The notes: generated by a model not told the origin, from the letters alone. A DNA stretch of 64,000 nucleotides from Epiperipatus broadwayi (GCA_028023455.1 JAQFVV010000072.1:205001-269000), one strand, 5' to 3'. Positions 22,764 through 35,446 are shown, numbered from the stretch's first letter. A program made the numbers and translations.

Positions 22764-24295
22764 CACACATAAATATAATGTTACTGGGCCCACCACCTTA
22801 TTTTTAAACTAATAATAAGAATAATAGTATGGGATAGGGGGTTAATGTAATTCATATTTATTTTCCTTAATAAATTACTGTAATTCTTTTTTTACGTTTT
22901 TTTTTTTGTTTCTGGATAGAACTACAAGAAAAAAATTTTTACACTCAGACATTTTATCATATGGGTTAATGTAATTCATTGATTGATTTCCTTCATAAAT
23001 TCCTGTCAAATTTCTTTGAAAACAATTTTATGAAGATAAATTAAAACCTTTAACAAGTGCCTACAAATTTCATATGACTCGTGCTGAAATGTAGGGGGGA
23101 GATAGTATGCCTTTTCACATCTGCAAGAATTAAAACATATCAATTAACATATGTTCTTTCAAAGATTTAATTCTAGTTTAATTCCCCATGTACTTGAGTG
23201 CTTGGTGTCAAACCAACAAAATCACACACACCCCTCCCACAAACTTTAAAAAGTCTACTATCATTACTTGACAGATGATTAACTACATTGTGGTGGATGA
23301 AAGAGAATGCTTAAATTACTGAACTGTATTTGACTTCTTTTTTTGGTTCTTTTTGGACAAACAAAAAAAATGAATCTTTATTTATTCCAATAACTATCTT
23401 TGAAAGTGTATGTGACTAAAGTATGGTGGATATTAATGTCACACCTATTAGTAATGATTAATAATTTTCAACTTGATTGTTTTGTCTTTTTTTGGCTTTT
23501 TTAAGATTAAGAAATGTATTCTTTTTCCAATTTCTTTTCATCTCTATTTAACTCTGAGAAATTGTATGGTTTGACATTTTAATTCTTGTAGTCATTCTCT
23601 CAAACCATGACTTTTTTTGGAAAGCTTTGAAATTGTGGTTTGCCATAACCTTTTCTAATGATTTCCACTTTACCTGTTGGGTTCAGAAGCAGGTAATGGG
23701 TTTATAATTATTACTTTTTAATAGTATGCATGATAAGTTGTATTGTAATTACTTTTGAATGCAGATTGCAATAATTTTGCAAACTTTAAATCAACCCAAC
23801 ATGAAATGGTAAGGTAGCAAAGTGTTAACATTGGTAAATGATAGGATTGTGTGCACTCTCACAAACTGTGCAAGACAAATCAAGCCCTTAGTTACAACAG
23901 AAAAAAAGTTGTGGCTATTTGCTTTGATTGTGGCACACTAAACAGCATGTTTATATGCTGCTTGGATGGGATCATTGCCATGAAGTGGTTTCAACATGCT
24001 AAGACAACACTACCAATTCTTTAATCACTATTTAGTTAACGTAAGCATGTGTTTTAAAGACCTACAGAGGTCCCTAGTGACGATTTTTTCAGATGCTCAT
24101 TGCTAAGGTTTACAGCCTTGTTAAAACTATTAAAAAATCTTTGTATATTATAACATTCCAAAGGATTAAAGTTAATTGAAATCAACTTTTTCCAATCATA
24201 CTTTTAATAAAACTTCAAACTTGTTTTCAAAAGAATTAGAAAGATAAAAAATTTAAATTAATGTTTTTGTCACCTCAGCAATCTAGCTATAAAAG
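22764..24295. other. no gene seen
   Basis: AT-rich, non-coding as far as can be judged. Confidence 0.4.
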
Positions 24296-24299
24296 GCTG

Positions 24300-24765
24300 C
24301 ATGGAAAGATTAGTTCAGCTGTGCTTGTAAAATTTTTATGAAATAGATAACTGCAGTAAGTTGCTAGCTGTAGCACAAGCAGCTGGCTAGCAGAGTTGGT
24401 ATTTGAAGAATTAGACAGAGCTTTCATGCAGATGTAAGAATGCAAAAAGGGCAAATCCAGAAGTTGCTTTATAGCTCATGATGGTGGTGATTTGATTTCA
24501 CTTGGAGGGAAATGGGTCAACTTCCAGTGTCATAGCCTCAAATGTGTTCTAGAAGATAGATTGATTACCTGAAGTATGTGGAACCCAAATGGATGCCAAT
24601 GGTTACCTAATTATACTTTTCCTGATGGTGACTATAGACCAATATCACTAAGAACTAGCTCACCAAGAGAATTCCTTGGCTTGCTAAAGAATTGTTATAA
24701 GTATGCTGATATATCTATATGCACAGAAGCACATGTAAATGTATCACATGTATTTATATAAAGTG
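24300..24765 (+). other. higher-GC unique-looking segment, possible exon or UTR
   Basis: Base composition rises relative to its surroundings. From 24576 a 61-codon frame reads MWNPNGCQWLPNYTFPDGDY then RPISLRTSSPREFLGLLKN. I do not recognise it, and it has no paralogue in the window. A splice-acceptor-like CTGAAG lies just before it, without a strong pyrimidine tract. It could be a UTR, an exon or chance. Confidence 0.15.
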
Positions 24766-24779
24766 TGTGGTAAGTTATT

Positions 24780-27600
24780 TTTTGTAAGTCCTTAAAATGA
24801 CATTTAAAAATATAACTCAAAGTACAGTAATAATTTTTCTTGAATTAAAAATAAAAAGTAAAGAGTTAATAGAAGATTCTCTATTCTAAAAAAAGATGTT
24901 ATAAATAACCTGTGATACTATTATGTATATGTGAATTGATTTTATTTTTTGTTTATTAAAATAAGAGAGAGATATTTTAAATGTGAAACAAAAACAAATA
25001 ATTTTGCTTGAATTAAAAGAAACTCGCAAGTGTATTATTTTAAAGATGTTTATAAATTTTAATCAACAGAGACCTGTTAGGGGAGAGACTGTTATAGGAT
25101 AATTATTTTTGTTTTAAAAGAAAAAGAAACTAAACTATTATGATAGAATTTAATAACTCATTCATATCACCTTTATGTTTATTGATACACATATGGATGT
25201 CTGAATTTTATGAGTATTTTCTAAATGGAATTAATTATGAAAGATATTTTTAATAATTTTAATAATTTGATAAATTCAAAATGTTAATCAATTATATAAA
25301 TATGTTTTATAAAAACCCATTGTGGTATTTTATAACATTTAAAAGTGACAACTAAAAATGTTTATTTTGTAACAAGTCAAATATGTTCAGAAATTATATG
25401 CACACACATGTATGTGTGTATGCATAACACATATAAATTTTGATCATTTTTTCATTATTAAATGTCAATTCAAAAATGTATTCATTGTATATTATAAATG
25501 TATATCTGTGCACATATCGATATATGTATTTTATCAAAACCTATCAAGAAGAATTGTAAATCAATATAATATTTGGAATTTTATATTAATCATGTAAATC
25601 GCAATGTGATAGTTTTCTTTTGTAATTGTATATTAATCAAAATAAGAAAGCTTATATATGTATAGCCTTATTTTAGAGGCCTTAACTTTATTTTTTTTGT
25701 TATTGTTATTAATAAACTTGTTTTCAATTACTAAAATTATTCCAGTGACTTGATTTTCAAGTTTTTAAAATATTGTGTTTGCATCATCTCTTGGTCACAA
25801 TGTAGTAATAGAGCTTGTGTTCTCTGAGGTAGATTTGTGCATAACAGTCTGATATATAAATGGAGGTGAATTTAGTACTTAAGGGGCATCCAGTATGATT
25901 GATATATCCTGATTGGTGCTGAGATTATATTCTTTAAAGCCCATACACTACATTATAGTTTAGTTCATTCTTATTAAAAATTAGTACATTAATAGTACTA
26001 AATGGCCAGAGCATTGATGATGATCAGGATGTTTTAATATTCCAGCATTATTGTTTATGATTATTATGTATTCTGATGGATTAGCATTTAGTTTGTGCAT
26101 CCTAATTATGTTTAAATAATTACCCCAAGCCAGCATAGGCTATATAGTTGTCCTGGTCAACAAGAGACCCATTTCAAATCCAGTCACAAGATTGACTTGT
26201 TGATTTATTGAGTGTTGATCATTCATGATGATGAATGAATATTACATTTGAGATATACTTGAGTATTATTTACTTTTACTATTGATAATGCTGATGGATG
26301 AATAGTTAATTATGCTTATATTTAAGGTAGTTAGTTACTGATCTGGGTTGATCACACAGAGATCTCATAATCTCATGCTCTCTATCATATATAAAATTGC
26401 TTATGTACTATGATTATTGAACATTATTTTAATTATTAATTTGATATTTCATTTTCAATTGACTGGGAGTGATGATGATTTTCCTTCACCCATGGGATGA
26501 TCGCCTTGATATCCCATCCCATTATAATATATATTGTAACAATATAGTGTATCCACATCAACTTGGTAATTCATGTATACATTTAAAAAAGGAAAAGAAA
26601 AAACATCCAAGTAAAAATAAATTAAATTCTAAACCTACATATATTGATACCCTAATTCTACTAACACCTTTTGGTAATCAACCAATATTATTCCTTTTTA
26701 CTTTCTTAATCCGTAGTTCAGATTTACTAACCTATAACCATGAACAGAATAGATATCTTTGAGATGTATATAGATATAAAAGGTAGAGTATATATGTGCA
26801 TGAACATAGAATATTGGATTAATCATTCTATAATTCTCAAATATTTTTAGTAAAAAAACACACTCTATTGTAATAAGAGAATATTGTTTTATGCCTTTTA
26901 TTTTTTTTTTTTTTGGTTTTGAGTCTTTAAACAAACAAGTTTGTACTAGAAATATTTCATTTTTTTAGCTCTTACAAACATTTTTAGTCCTATTAACTTG
27001 TATAAAAAAAAAAAAAAAAATTTCGACTCTTTCATATCCAATTAGCTGAAAATAGAGTATTATTAGTCAGTGGTATTATTCTAGCAGAAAGGACATATAT
27101 AATTTGCCTTTGTCTTGATAAAAACATATTTAAGAATTGTCTTGAAAATCATAAAATTCTTAAATAATATTTTTATTTTAAAGATTTATTTAACCTTCCA
27201 AATTGTATCTTTGCTTTAAAAAAAAAGATTCTATAAAATCTCTCTTATGAAAGAAAAATCCATTATCATTGTTCAAACAGATACTTTAAAACATTGTGTA
27301 CCTCTAAAATCAATGGGAAATGGAATTACACATGCATGCAGTAGAATATAATACATAACAGCATATAATGTGGATAGTATACTCCATTATATTCTTACAA
27401 AAAAGGCAGTGCTGATCAGATACAGATAATCTATGGCCGAATTTATCTGAAAGGAGGAAAATGTGCCAATATCTCTATTCAAAATTCAAATCTAATCTAT
27501 ACCAGTCTTCATTTTAAAAAAAAGAGGATGACATAAATCAATAAAGCTTATCTGGATTTACTACAAATAATATATATATATAAATAAGCATTTATTTTTA
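24780..27600. other. no gene seen
   Basis: AT-rich DNA with homopolymers (26903-26914, 27004-27020). Frames at 26469-26934 on both strands look composition-driven. Nothing supportable. Confidence 0.4.
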
Positions 27601-27615
27601 TAGCGTCTATATACA

Positions 27616-27910
27616 ATTTGTAATTACATTCATATCGGCCTTTCAAGCCAATTGTGCAAACGCTTTGCGAGTGTTAAATAATAAATGAATACCCTCTGAC
27701 CAATACAAGATATAGAATTTATGCAGGAATAAAAAGAATCCCTCTTATTCCTACGACTCAAATATTTATATATGAGCAAATCTGAAGTACTGGCACAGAA
27801 GGTGTGACAATATAACAGTCACTTTAAATTACTATATACAATGTCTGAATGAATGATGCCGATGAAATTTTCTAGAATTTACTAAGGCCGATATGAATGT
27901 AATTACAAAT
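27616..27910. mobile_element. 295-bp MITE-like element with 27-bp inverted ends
   Basis: ATTTGTAATTACATTCATAT plus CGGCCTT at the left is perfectly inverted at the right (27884-27910). Size, perfect inverted ends and lack of coding fit a miniature inverted-repeat element. No target duplication is obvious, so the superfamily is open. Confidence 0.7.
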
Positions 27911-28446
27911 AATATAATAATAAAAATCTAATATTAACTTCCCAATTGAATAAGCAAGTAATGTTTCAACCTTCACAGAGGAATGAACATGTCAAAATAA
28001 ATAATTGGAATTAATATTTTGATGATAGCAAAATGCCCTAGGATCCTTGGAGTACAATGGACATTTAAAAAAACTGATTGATTAAGAAATGATATCAAAA
28101 ATAATCAAACACCTCAGCATTAAAAAAAAGTTGATATATTATTTTTATGTATATAATTATGGTTACACTTGCATGATTATAATATCAATAGTGAAATATA
28201 CAGGAAAAAATCTTACTACATAATAGATGTGATATGTTGGACTATTTCATAGAAAATTTTAAACTTTATTTAAACTTTCTAAATACAAACAACTTGTTAG
28301 TAATATCATACAAATAGACAACATAGGTTAGTAATTACACAATGTTTTGAACAGTATTATTCTCCACCTTTTTCAGGTGTTGCTGGCCTATATGCACAGT
28401 AACAATATTCACTTAAAAGTTGAACTCACATCTTTATATTCTTATA

Positions 28447-29412
28447 CACCTGGGTCTCGTTTTTTACGATAGATAGGTTCCTCAAAAAACATGCACAATT
28501 GAAATCGTGCAAAAATAGACGTAACTTACCTTGAAAAAGGGTGAAAACAGACTGTGATTTTTCAAAGATCACATAAAAGTAAAGCACCAATGTAAAATTA
28601 CTTTAAAATTTGCGCAAAAAAAAATACGGAAATAAAATTTGACTAATAAAAAATTTTAAATTTGAAAAAAATTAATACAAGACAAACTTTTTTTAACTAT
28701 AATATTTAATTTTATTCAAAACAATATATTTTTATGCATAATTTACGATATTTTACATTTTTTATACATGTTTTAATTATTATCGCTATTTGCCATTAAA
28801 CAGGTTTGTTTGCAAACTGGTAAAAAAATCAGATTCTTCACAAAAGGAAATACAACTAGCACCAACATCACTCTCATGTTGTGTTAGTGGTTTTCTGGTG
28901 ACAACGTAATTAGTAATTAATCTAACAACTAAAAATTAAATTCTTATTTTTGTCTTTAATTTTTTAATTTTCAATTTTAATTGTGCCCACTGCTATTACT
29001 CATCTTTTAAAAATAAACTTGTGGACACTAAATGATTAACAATTGATTACGTTCTTTTTTAAAAAGCAAAAACAGAATGTGATTTAAAATGCAAAATTAA
29101 CACGCACAATGTTTGAACAAATTTACATTATAATCTTGTAAAATTTAATGTGTGTATACATAAAATGTGGAAATCATGATTTTAATTTCATTATTGCATA
29201 AAATCTTACTATTATAAAGCACTGAAAATATTGAAATTACTAAGATGAAAGTCGAATTCCAATAATGTGCTATTACTTTCAATATGATGTAAGTGCGTGA
29301 AATTTATTATTTAAAGTAATAGCACATTATTGGAATTCAACTTCTGGAGAAACGTGAATCGCGTAACTTCAAAATCACATTAAATAAATCCGCGTAAAAA
29401 GAGACCCAGGTG
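28447..29412. mobile_element. pogo/Tigger-like non-autonomous DNA transposon
   Basis: Termini CACCTGGGTCTCGTTTTTTA and, inverted, TAAAAAGAGACCCAGGTG form about 20-bp inverted repeats, flanked by TA on both sides, the Tc1/mariner/pogo target. The interior starts TACGATAGATAGGTTCCTC, AAAAACATGCACAATTG, the CTCG-TTTT-ACG...GTTCCT pattern of pogo/Tigger ends. No transposase is left. An internal palindrome at 29256-29338 (GAATTCCAATAATGTGCTAT mirrored) is notable. Confidence 0.75.
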
Positions 29413-29507
29413 TATATCGAATTTAAGGCATTGCTGTCCTATATGCACAGTGATAATATTCACTTAGAAGTTGAGTTCACATCTTGAGATTCTTGAATAT
29501 CAAATTT

Positions 29508-29580
29508 AAGGCAAATGCTCAATTGGTTAGAGCATTTGTCTTAAATTCAATATTCAAGAATCTAAAGGTGTGAGTTCAAC
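29508..29580 (+). repeat. tRNA-like segment inside the foldback
   Basis: GCTCAATTGGTTAGAGC is a canonical D-arm/A-box shape. It is followed by an anticodon-loop-like CTTAAAT and a B-box-like GTGAGTTCAACTTC. The remainder is a hairpin, so this is a tRNA-derived SINE head rather than a gene. Confidence 0.45.
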
Positions 29581-30029
29581 TTCTAAGTGAATATTGTCAC
29601 TGTGCATATAGGCCAGAAACACCTGAAAAGTAGTGGAGAATAGTACTACTCCAAATATTGTGTAATTACTAACCTGTGTTGTTTATTTGTGTGTTATTAC
29701 TAACAAGTTGCTTGCATTTGGAAAGTTTAAATAATGTTTAAAATTTTCTATGCATTCAACATTCACTCATAGATGATGGAAATAGTCCAACACATCACAT
29801 CCAATAATATACCATCATCACAAACCTTCAGACTCTTACTACATATGTTTGTGTTTATATATTTTTGTAAGTGAGAATGTGCATACAAAAATTAGATATT
29901 TGAGAGCATATGTGTTTTTGAGACTTAAAGGCTAACTGAAGAGATAGGATTTTAAACTACTAACTCATATCTACATGTAAGTTATTAGTTTTTAATTTAC
30001 TTTGTCTATAGATATCAAGAAAGAAAGAA

Positions 30030-30290
30030 TTTCCTTCAGATTATCATATTGTTAGAAGAGATGATAATAAATAAACTGTCTAAATGTTATATGAGATTTC
30101 CAAGAAATTGTATAAGATCTAGAAAGGGACCACACATAAAATGGATGGATAAAATAAGGACGTGTGCTGGGGGGGGTGGAAAAGAGAGGCTAGAGATTGG
30201 GGATGGATTAAACATGGAGAGACCATCCTACAATGGATTGATAATGTTAGAAAATGATGATGAACATCATCATCAGCATAATTTTATTAT
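30030..30290 (+). mobile_element. RTE-like LINE, 3' end only
   Basis: Same 3' terminus as 8818-9846: CCAAGAAATTGTATAAGATC, AGAAAGGGACCACACATAAA, ATGGATGGATAAAATAAG, CAATGGATTGATAATG, then ATGATGATGA-type tail. It is truncated to the last 250 bp or so. An expanded G-run at 30170-30177 breaks the frame. Confidence 0.85.
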
Positions 30291-30639
30291 TGATTACTGA
30301 ATAACATTACTATGTAAAATCAACTCATAAATGTTGTAGATAGGGGATTCCTTTCATCATTTATTCATTTCCTATTATAAAACTATAGTCTAAAGATCGA
30401 ATTTAAAACTATTTTCTTATTGTAATGACTGCTTCCCTCATAAGAAAACTTTCCAAATTCTCATAGTTTAGATAAGAAAACAATATTTAATTTTAGCTTC
30501 ACTATCTATCTACACCATTAGCTTATATTGATTAATAATTATGGGAGTCAAAATTGAATAATTACATTGGTGAAGTTTCATGATCATATAATTTAATATA
30601 TCAATCACACAGTTTTTCTTTCTGAAATAGTTCATAAAT

Positions 30640-30975
30640 ATCCAATATAGAAATAAAACAAACTCCTTTTTTTAAAACTTGCTTTTTATATAACTATAAT
30701 GATGAAAAAGTTTCGACTATTTCATATAGTCTTTTTCAAGGTACACTAAAATAAAATAAAATATATATAATAATAAATATCATATAATATTTTTATTTAT
30801 TTTTTTATTTTTATTTTTTTGGAATATGTGATATTTATTATTATATATATTTTATTTTAGTGTACCTTGAAAAAGACTATATGAAATAGTTGAAATGTTG
30901 GATTTTTTTTTCATCATTGTAGTCATATAAAAAGCAAGTTTTAAAAAGGAATTTGTTTTATTTCTATTTTGTGAT
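30640..30975. repeat. foldback repeat, family D, with hammerhead-like arms
   Basis: Left arm (about 30640-30775) and right arm (about 30838-30970) are inverted: AAAACAAACTCC..., TTTCGACTATTTCATATAGT, CTTTTTCAAGGTACACT against AGTGTACCTTGAAAAAG, ACTATATGAAATAGT, AGCAAGTTTTAAAAAGG. Each arm reads CC-TTGAAAA-A-GACTAT-ATGAA-ATAGTC-GAAAC, hammerhead-like with helix II GACTAT/ATAGTC but a damaged CTGANGA box. Confidence 0.85.
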
Positions 30976-31595
30976 CATGTGTTTCAGCTTGCTATTGTCA
31001 AAAATAATATGTCCATTTTTTATATATAAATATATTTTACAAAGATTTTCTCAACTTCATTCTCCAGACAATTTGTCTGAATATGGACTCTAGTCATATA
31101 CTCTAAAATAAGTATGAAAAAGTTTAAAAGTGAATAAATTCAAAAAGGAGTATGCTTTGACTTTTATCTGTTGTCATTGCTTCCCAGTTTGCAAGACAGA
31201 GACCATGAAGATAATTTAAAGCAGAAAATCATTCTGGCATTGTGTGTTATTTCAAAACTTTATTTAATTAATTAAAAAACTGAATGATAGATGCTAACGT
31301 CATTTATCTATTATGGATATCAAGTCAATACTCAATTTAAGTTCACAAAAATGCTTTTATAGAAATCGGGCAAGTTAAGAATACAGAAAAAAAATTAGTG
31401 AACCTTAGTACTTAGATGTTTATGTTATTAATCAGAAGATATTTTTTTATTCATTCCACTTTATATAATTTTTATAATTTTAAATTACTTTTAAAACATA
31501 TTTACCTTTCATATACATTAAATAATTATATTTTTTCAAAGTAGAGTAAAGAAACTTACACATGGGCAAGAGAAAGGTGAATAACTCCGTAGGTA
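30976..31595. other. no gene seen
   Basis: AT-rich and non-coding, no repeats of the named families recognised. Confidence 0.4.
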
Positions 31596-31599
31596 TGTA

Positions 31600-31800
31600 A
31601 AATAAAAATTAGATATATTAATCGTTAACTGAGATTTAAAGTTTATATCTGTGCTAGAGATAATCTCTAGTTTCGAAAATGATTAGTAATAATCATTAGT
31701 GTATTTATCTGAAATGGATGGCGTCAAAGTTGTGAGTGGAGGAAGTTTTTAATTACATAATAATTAAAAACTTCCTCCACTCACAAGAAAGTTTGACAAT
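31600..31800 (-). repeat. family H repeat copy with small hairpin end
   Basis: Inverted match to 7155-7290 (GATTTAAAGTTTATATCTG, TAGAGATAATCTCTAG, GGATGGCGTCAAAGTTGTGA). At 31734-31783 CACTCACAA and TTGTGAGTG arms with TTTTTAATTA form a tight palindrome, as if the terminus had folded back. Confidence 0.6.
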
Positions 31801-31950
31801 GGTAAATGAAAATGTAACAATAACTATTTGTAAGTCTGTAACGTGCGATGTGATGTGATGTACTGTAGCTTCTCCTTAGACAGAATCAAGAATCTCTCAA
31901 CAATTATGCCCAGAGAAACCTGTTAGCCACTTTATTTTTCATTCCCCAGT

Positions 31951-32217
31951 CTATGTTTTCCCATATTCTGCTCCATCCCATTTCCACAACATAATCTTTG
32001 TCAACTCTATGGCCTTTATATCTAAATCCTTTTTATCTTTTCTCAAACCCAGCATAAAAACCAATAATCCACTTTCTGTGTGATCACTTTCTTCATATTT
32101 ATACTTCGATAAGTTCATTATATGTATCATTTCTGTTTTCAAGCATTTACATTCAATTAACAGATGCCTAATGTTTTTTATTCCTTCCTTACATAATTTA
32201 CAGACTAAATCAACCAT
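31951..32217 (-). pseudogene. LINE C-terminal domain with CCHC knuckle
   Basis: CKLCKEGIKNIRHLLIEC shows Cys-x2-Cys-x8-His-x4-Cys, the zinc knuckle common at the C-terminus of LINE ORF2 proteins, probably for RNA/DNA binding. The end LTKIMLWKWDGAEYGKT is duplicated at 6918-7110. It is in a different frame from the preceding block, so a frameshift lies near 32260. Confidence 0.75.
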
Positions 32218-32262
32218 ATTTTTCCACTGACATATATTTTCTCTTGTTGCTATAGATCCTGT

Positions 32263-32727
32263 TCAAGGCTTAAACAATAAACTACTTTCCTTACTATTAT
32301 CATATATTAACTCGCATCTAATATTCAGTTTATTTCTATATATATTTAAACTCTTTTTACTCTCCATACTAGTTCTCCATCTCTCTAACTTCTTATTCTT
32401 TATTAATGAATCTAGTATTTTATCCCATTCCTTACCACTATAACACTCAACAATCCTCCTAACACAATCATACCATCTTTTGTACAAATATACTGATATA
32501 AATTCTTTCTCCAAATCTTTTGCATACCATATTACCTTTCTCACCCATCTTGTTGCCTGCCCTTTACTCATAACCCAATTAAATACTATAGTGGCTATTC
32601 TTTTATTATTCATAAACTGCCTTGTACCAAACATTTTCATTTTACTTTTTGCATCTCTCATATAAAAACTTGACCATCCCATTTCTCCTTGAATTGCCTC
32701 CCATGCTGTCCATACATCTGCATCCAA
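32263..32727 (-). pseudogene. LINE thumb/connection region
   Basis: An open block of 154 codons rich in Lys and Trp (WMSK-type and WYDCVRRIVE segments). It starts DADVWTAWEAIQGEMGW and sits between the RT and the CCHC knuckle. Position and composition, not a specific motif, assign it to the LINE protein. Confidence 0.65.
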
Positions 32728-33059
32728 TGCTTGTCTTCCTACTTCCCTTTGAACTTTTTCTAAATAATTTAATACCCCTTTACTAACACAAAATGCATCA
32801 TTACTATATGTTAACCCTGCTATTGCAACTCCTATATAATTCTAGCTACATCATATTTATTATATGAAAACAATGTTAATTTCTTTATCAATCCCTTTCT
32901 TCTCTTTGCTTCATTTATCAATTTTTTCTCTCATTCATCCAAATAATTTTTCTGATTATTTAAATAATTCCCAAATAACTATATTTATTCACCACCCTTA
33001 ATATCTTCCAATAAAAATTCTACATCTTCTCTTTCCCCAGTACTAACCATCATTATATT

Positions 33060-34014
33060 TGATTTTTTTTTCCACTAAAATTAATCCCCATCTCTTTACC
33101 CACCCTTGCACATGTGCTTAGCATAACTTCCATATCTTGTCTTCTTTCTGCACACAAAAATGTATCATCCACAAAAAAAAAACCTGACAAAATATATACT
33201 TCCTTACTATCAATTAACAGTATCTCTATCCCTTTTCATAATCTTTCTATTGCTCTTTCCATTTCACTCAAATATAACACAAACAAAATAGGTGACATAG
33301 GGCATCCTTGCCTTAGTCCCATCCCATTTTTGACTTTAACTGATTCTATATTTCCTAATTGATATATATATAATAATTATTTTCATTTAATTTCTTAATA
33401 ATATCCACTAAAACTTCATCCACTCCCAAATTTGCTAAACTTATCCATAATCTATTTCTATTTACTCTATCATATGCCTTCTTTATATCTATAAAACTCA
33501 TATATAACTGTTTACCTGAATTCCTACTCATATCCATAAGTTGTGTACTTACAAATAAACTATCTCCTATATGCCTATCTAATCTAAAACCTCCTTGCAT
33601 TTCCCCCACTACATTATTCCTTTCAATCCATTTTACAACTCTTCTAGCCACTATATATGAAAAAACTTTATATAAAACTGATGTTACCGCTATCAGTCTA
33701 TAATTATTTAACTTTCTATGATTCTTACCCTTTCCTTTAAATAATAATCTTACTTTTGTATTACTCCAACTATTTGGAAAAACTCTATTCTGTGCCATCT
33801 TATTAAAACAGGATAATAACTTTACTTTTTCCCTATATACTAAATTCATTACCATCTCTGCTGCCCATCTATCTAAACCTCTTGCCTTTCCATTTTTCAA
33901 TTTCTTCTGTACCTCATTCAATTCATTTTCTGTAAACCTAATATTTCCATTGCTATATGCTTTCATGTTTTCTATAACTCTATCCTTCACATCTAAGATC
34001 TTTTCTATATTCAT
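33060..34014 (-). pseudogene. LINE reverse transcriptase domain
   Basis: Motifs in order: GKARGLDRWAAEMV (RT-0/1), NYRLIAVTSVLYKVFSYIVA (RT-2), GEMQGGFRLDRHIGDSLF, SFIDIKKAYDRVNR (motif A, catalytic Asp in FIDIKKAYD), a frame change near 33355, LRQGCPMSPILFVLYLSEME (motif B) and FFVDDTFLCAE (motif C, catalytic DD near 33164-33175). Both catalytic sites are preserved at the residue level but lie in different frames. Confidence 0.88.
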
Positions 34015-34072
34015 TACATATCTATTTAAGATTTTCTCTAAATCTTCTCTAGAGCTACACTCTATTCCCTCA

Positions 34073-34384
34073 TCATCTAGTAATACTATCTCTCCCCCCC
34101 CCTACATTTCTTTTTGTAATGTAATTACAAAATTTTTTACTCCCATTTCTTCCACTTTTAATAATATCCTCCAACAATTTACTATTCAATTTCATTCTCT
34201 TTATATAATTATCTATTTTATTCAACTTCTTCTTTTCTAAGTACTTTTCCCATTTAGCATTAGGATCTTTTTCACTTTCCTTGTTCTTAATAGCACACTT
34301 ATATTCTCTGCATGCTTCTTTCCTCTTTTTTACACTTTCACTAATTCTCATTTTTATTACATTTATTCTTCTGAATATTCTCAC
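34073..34384 (-). pseudogene. LINE linker between endonuclease and RT
   Basis: A strongly basic, helical stretch (KKRKEACREYKCAIKNKESE, WEKYLEKKKLNKIDNYIKRM) in the place where LINEs carry a coiled, nucleic-acid-binding linker. A C-run at 34095-34102 breaks the junction to the RT. Confidence 0.65.
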
Positions 34385-34534
34385 CTAAAATCCTATTTGC
34401 CACTTTTTATACTTCTTTACACCAGTTCTTATATTCATCCCCAATCAATTTTTTCATGATTTCTTCAACTTGTATTTTATAATCTTCCAACTTATTCTTA
34501 TTCTCCAGCCACATCTTTCACTATTATTTCTACT

Positions 34535-35245
34535 TTAATTTTTATTCTCCATCACATTACTAACTATTTCAATCACAATGAAGTTATGATCACTAGTGCA
34601 TACTTTTTTTTCATTATCAAACACCTTAATTTTCCTTATTTTATTAATTCCCTCTTTTTCTACCAATACATAATCTATTGCGTGAAATATGTTATTTCTA
34701 GACCATGTGTATTGTCCTTCATAAATATTTAATAAATTTTCAATACTCAAATTCACTTTTTGACAAAATTTTTTTAAAAGCTGTCCATTTTTATTATCTA
34801 CATCATCAATTTCTTCAATATGTCCATTCATATCCCCTATAATCATTATTCTCTTCCCCTTTTCTTTAAAACTTTGTATATCCTTAACTAGACATTCATA
34901 TATGTTACTGTTCCACTCCATTATAATTTGACTATCTCCAGTGGTTATATGAACTATAGCCACCATCCATTCTTGTCTACCCAATCTTACTTCAAACCAC
35001 AAATGTTCTTGATATTTAACAATATTTAAATATTTTTTTTATATAACACCTATACCACTACCCCCTTTTTTTTTCTATTTATATCCTGCTATACCAACTG
35101 TTCCAAAATAGGTTCTTTCTTTTCTCTTAGATGTGTTTCAACTACTGCTAATACCTCAAGCTCTTCATTTTTAATTGTTTTATTTAATTCCATTCACTTT
35201 TCTGGTCTCCTACCACTTTCCATATTCAAAAACCCAATTTTAACA
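34535..35245 (-). pseudogene. LINE APE-type endonuclease
   Basis: Motifs in order: KIGFLNMESGR (Asn of the N box), LEVLAVVETHLRE (catalytic Glu), GDMNGHIEE (GDxN box), then FHAIDYVLV and the terminal CTSDHNFIVIEI (SDH box, catalytic His). The first third is split by stops near 35200 and 35090. Residues 1-155 from 35002 are one open frame. The protein would cut the bottom strand at the insertion site. Confidence 0.85.
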
Positions 35246-35446
35246 ATTTCTTCTTTCCTAACTACTCTTTTATAAATTCTTTTAATTCTTTCCTCTCCAT
35301 TACATTTATAAATAACTTTCTTATCATTAATTTTACAAACAATTAAATATATAATTTTAATGCGCAAATACATGCACAACAACCGAGCTTCATCAGGATT
35401 AAATAACAATATATTATAAACTCAAAATAATTATAATATCTAAAGA

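Larger units (their letters stand above)
28238..29790. repeat. long foldback repeat with nested insertion
   Basis: Outer arms: left 28238-28446 (TGGACTATTTCATAGAAAAT, TTAGTAATTACACAAT, TATATGCACAGTAACAAT) and inverted right 29560-29790. The left arm is split at 28446 by the Tigger-like element and resumes at 29413. A second hairpin sits at the centre (29490-29560: GATTCTTGAATAT... mirrored by ...ATATTCAAGAATC). Confidence 0.8.
31838..35345 (-). mobile_element. APE-type non-LTR retrotransposon (LINE), near full length but broken
   Basis: Reading the minus strand: endonuclease (starting VKIGFLNMESGRRPEK near 35245), a basic helical linker, reverse transcriptase, thumb/connection and a terminal Cys/His knuckle, then a 3' UTR ending near 31838. 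This is the order of a one-ORF LINE that nicks target DNA and primes reverse transcription in place. Frameshifts and stops in at least six places make it inactive. The Penelope-like element at 35352-36195 is inserted in or next to its 5' end, so the true 5' border may lie beyond 36211. Confidence 0.88.

Noticed and set aside
27616-27910. Possible hammerhead in the MITE arms (CTTGAAAGGCC)
   Set aside because: Only a GAAA plus palindrome; the core box and helix I are absent.
29508-29580. A functional tRNA gene
   Set aside because: D-arm and B-box shapes exist, but no acceptor stem forms and the sequence is mostly a simple hairpin.
35385-35400. CCTGATGAAGCTC in the Penelope-like arms as the active ribozyme core
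   Set aside because: CTGATGA is present, but no GAAA follows at a suitable distance with a helix II, so it is probably coincidental or too decayed.
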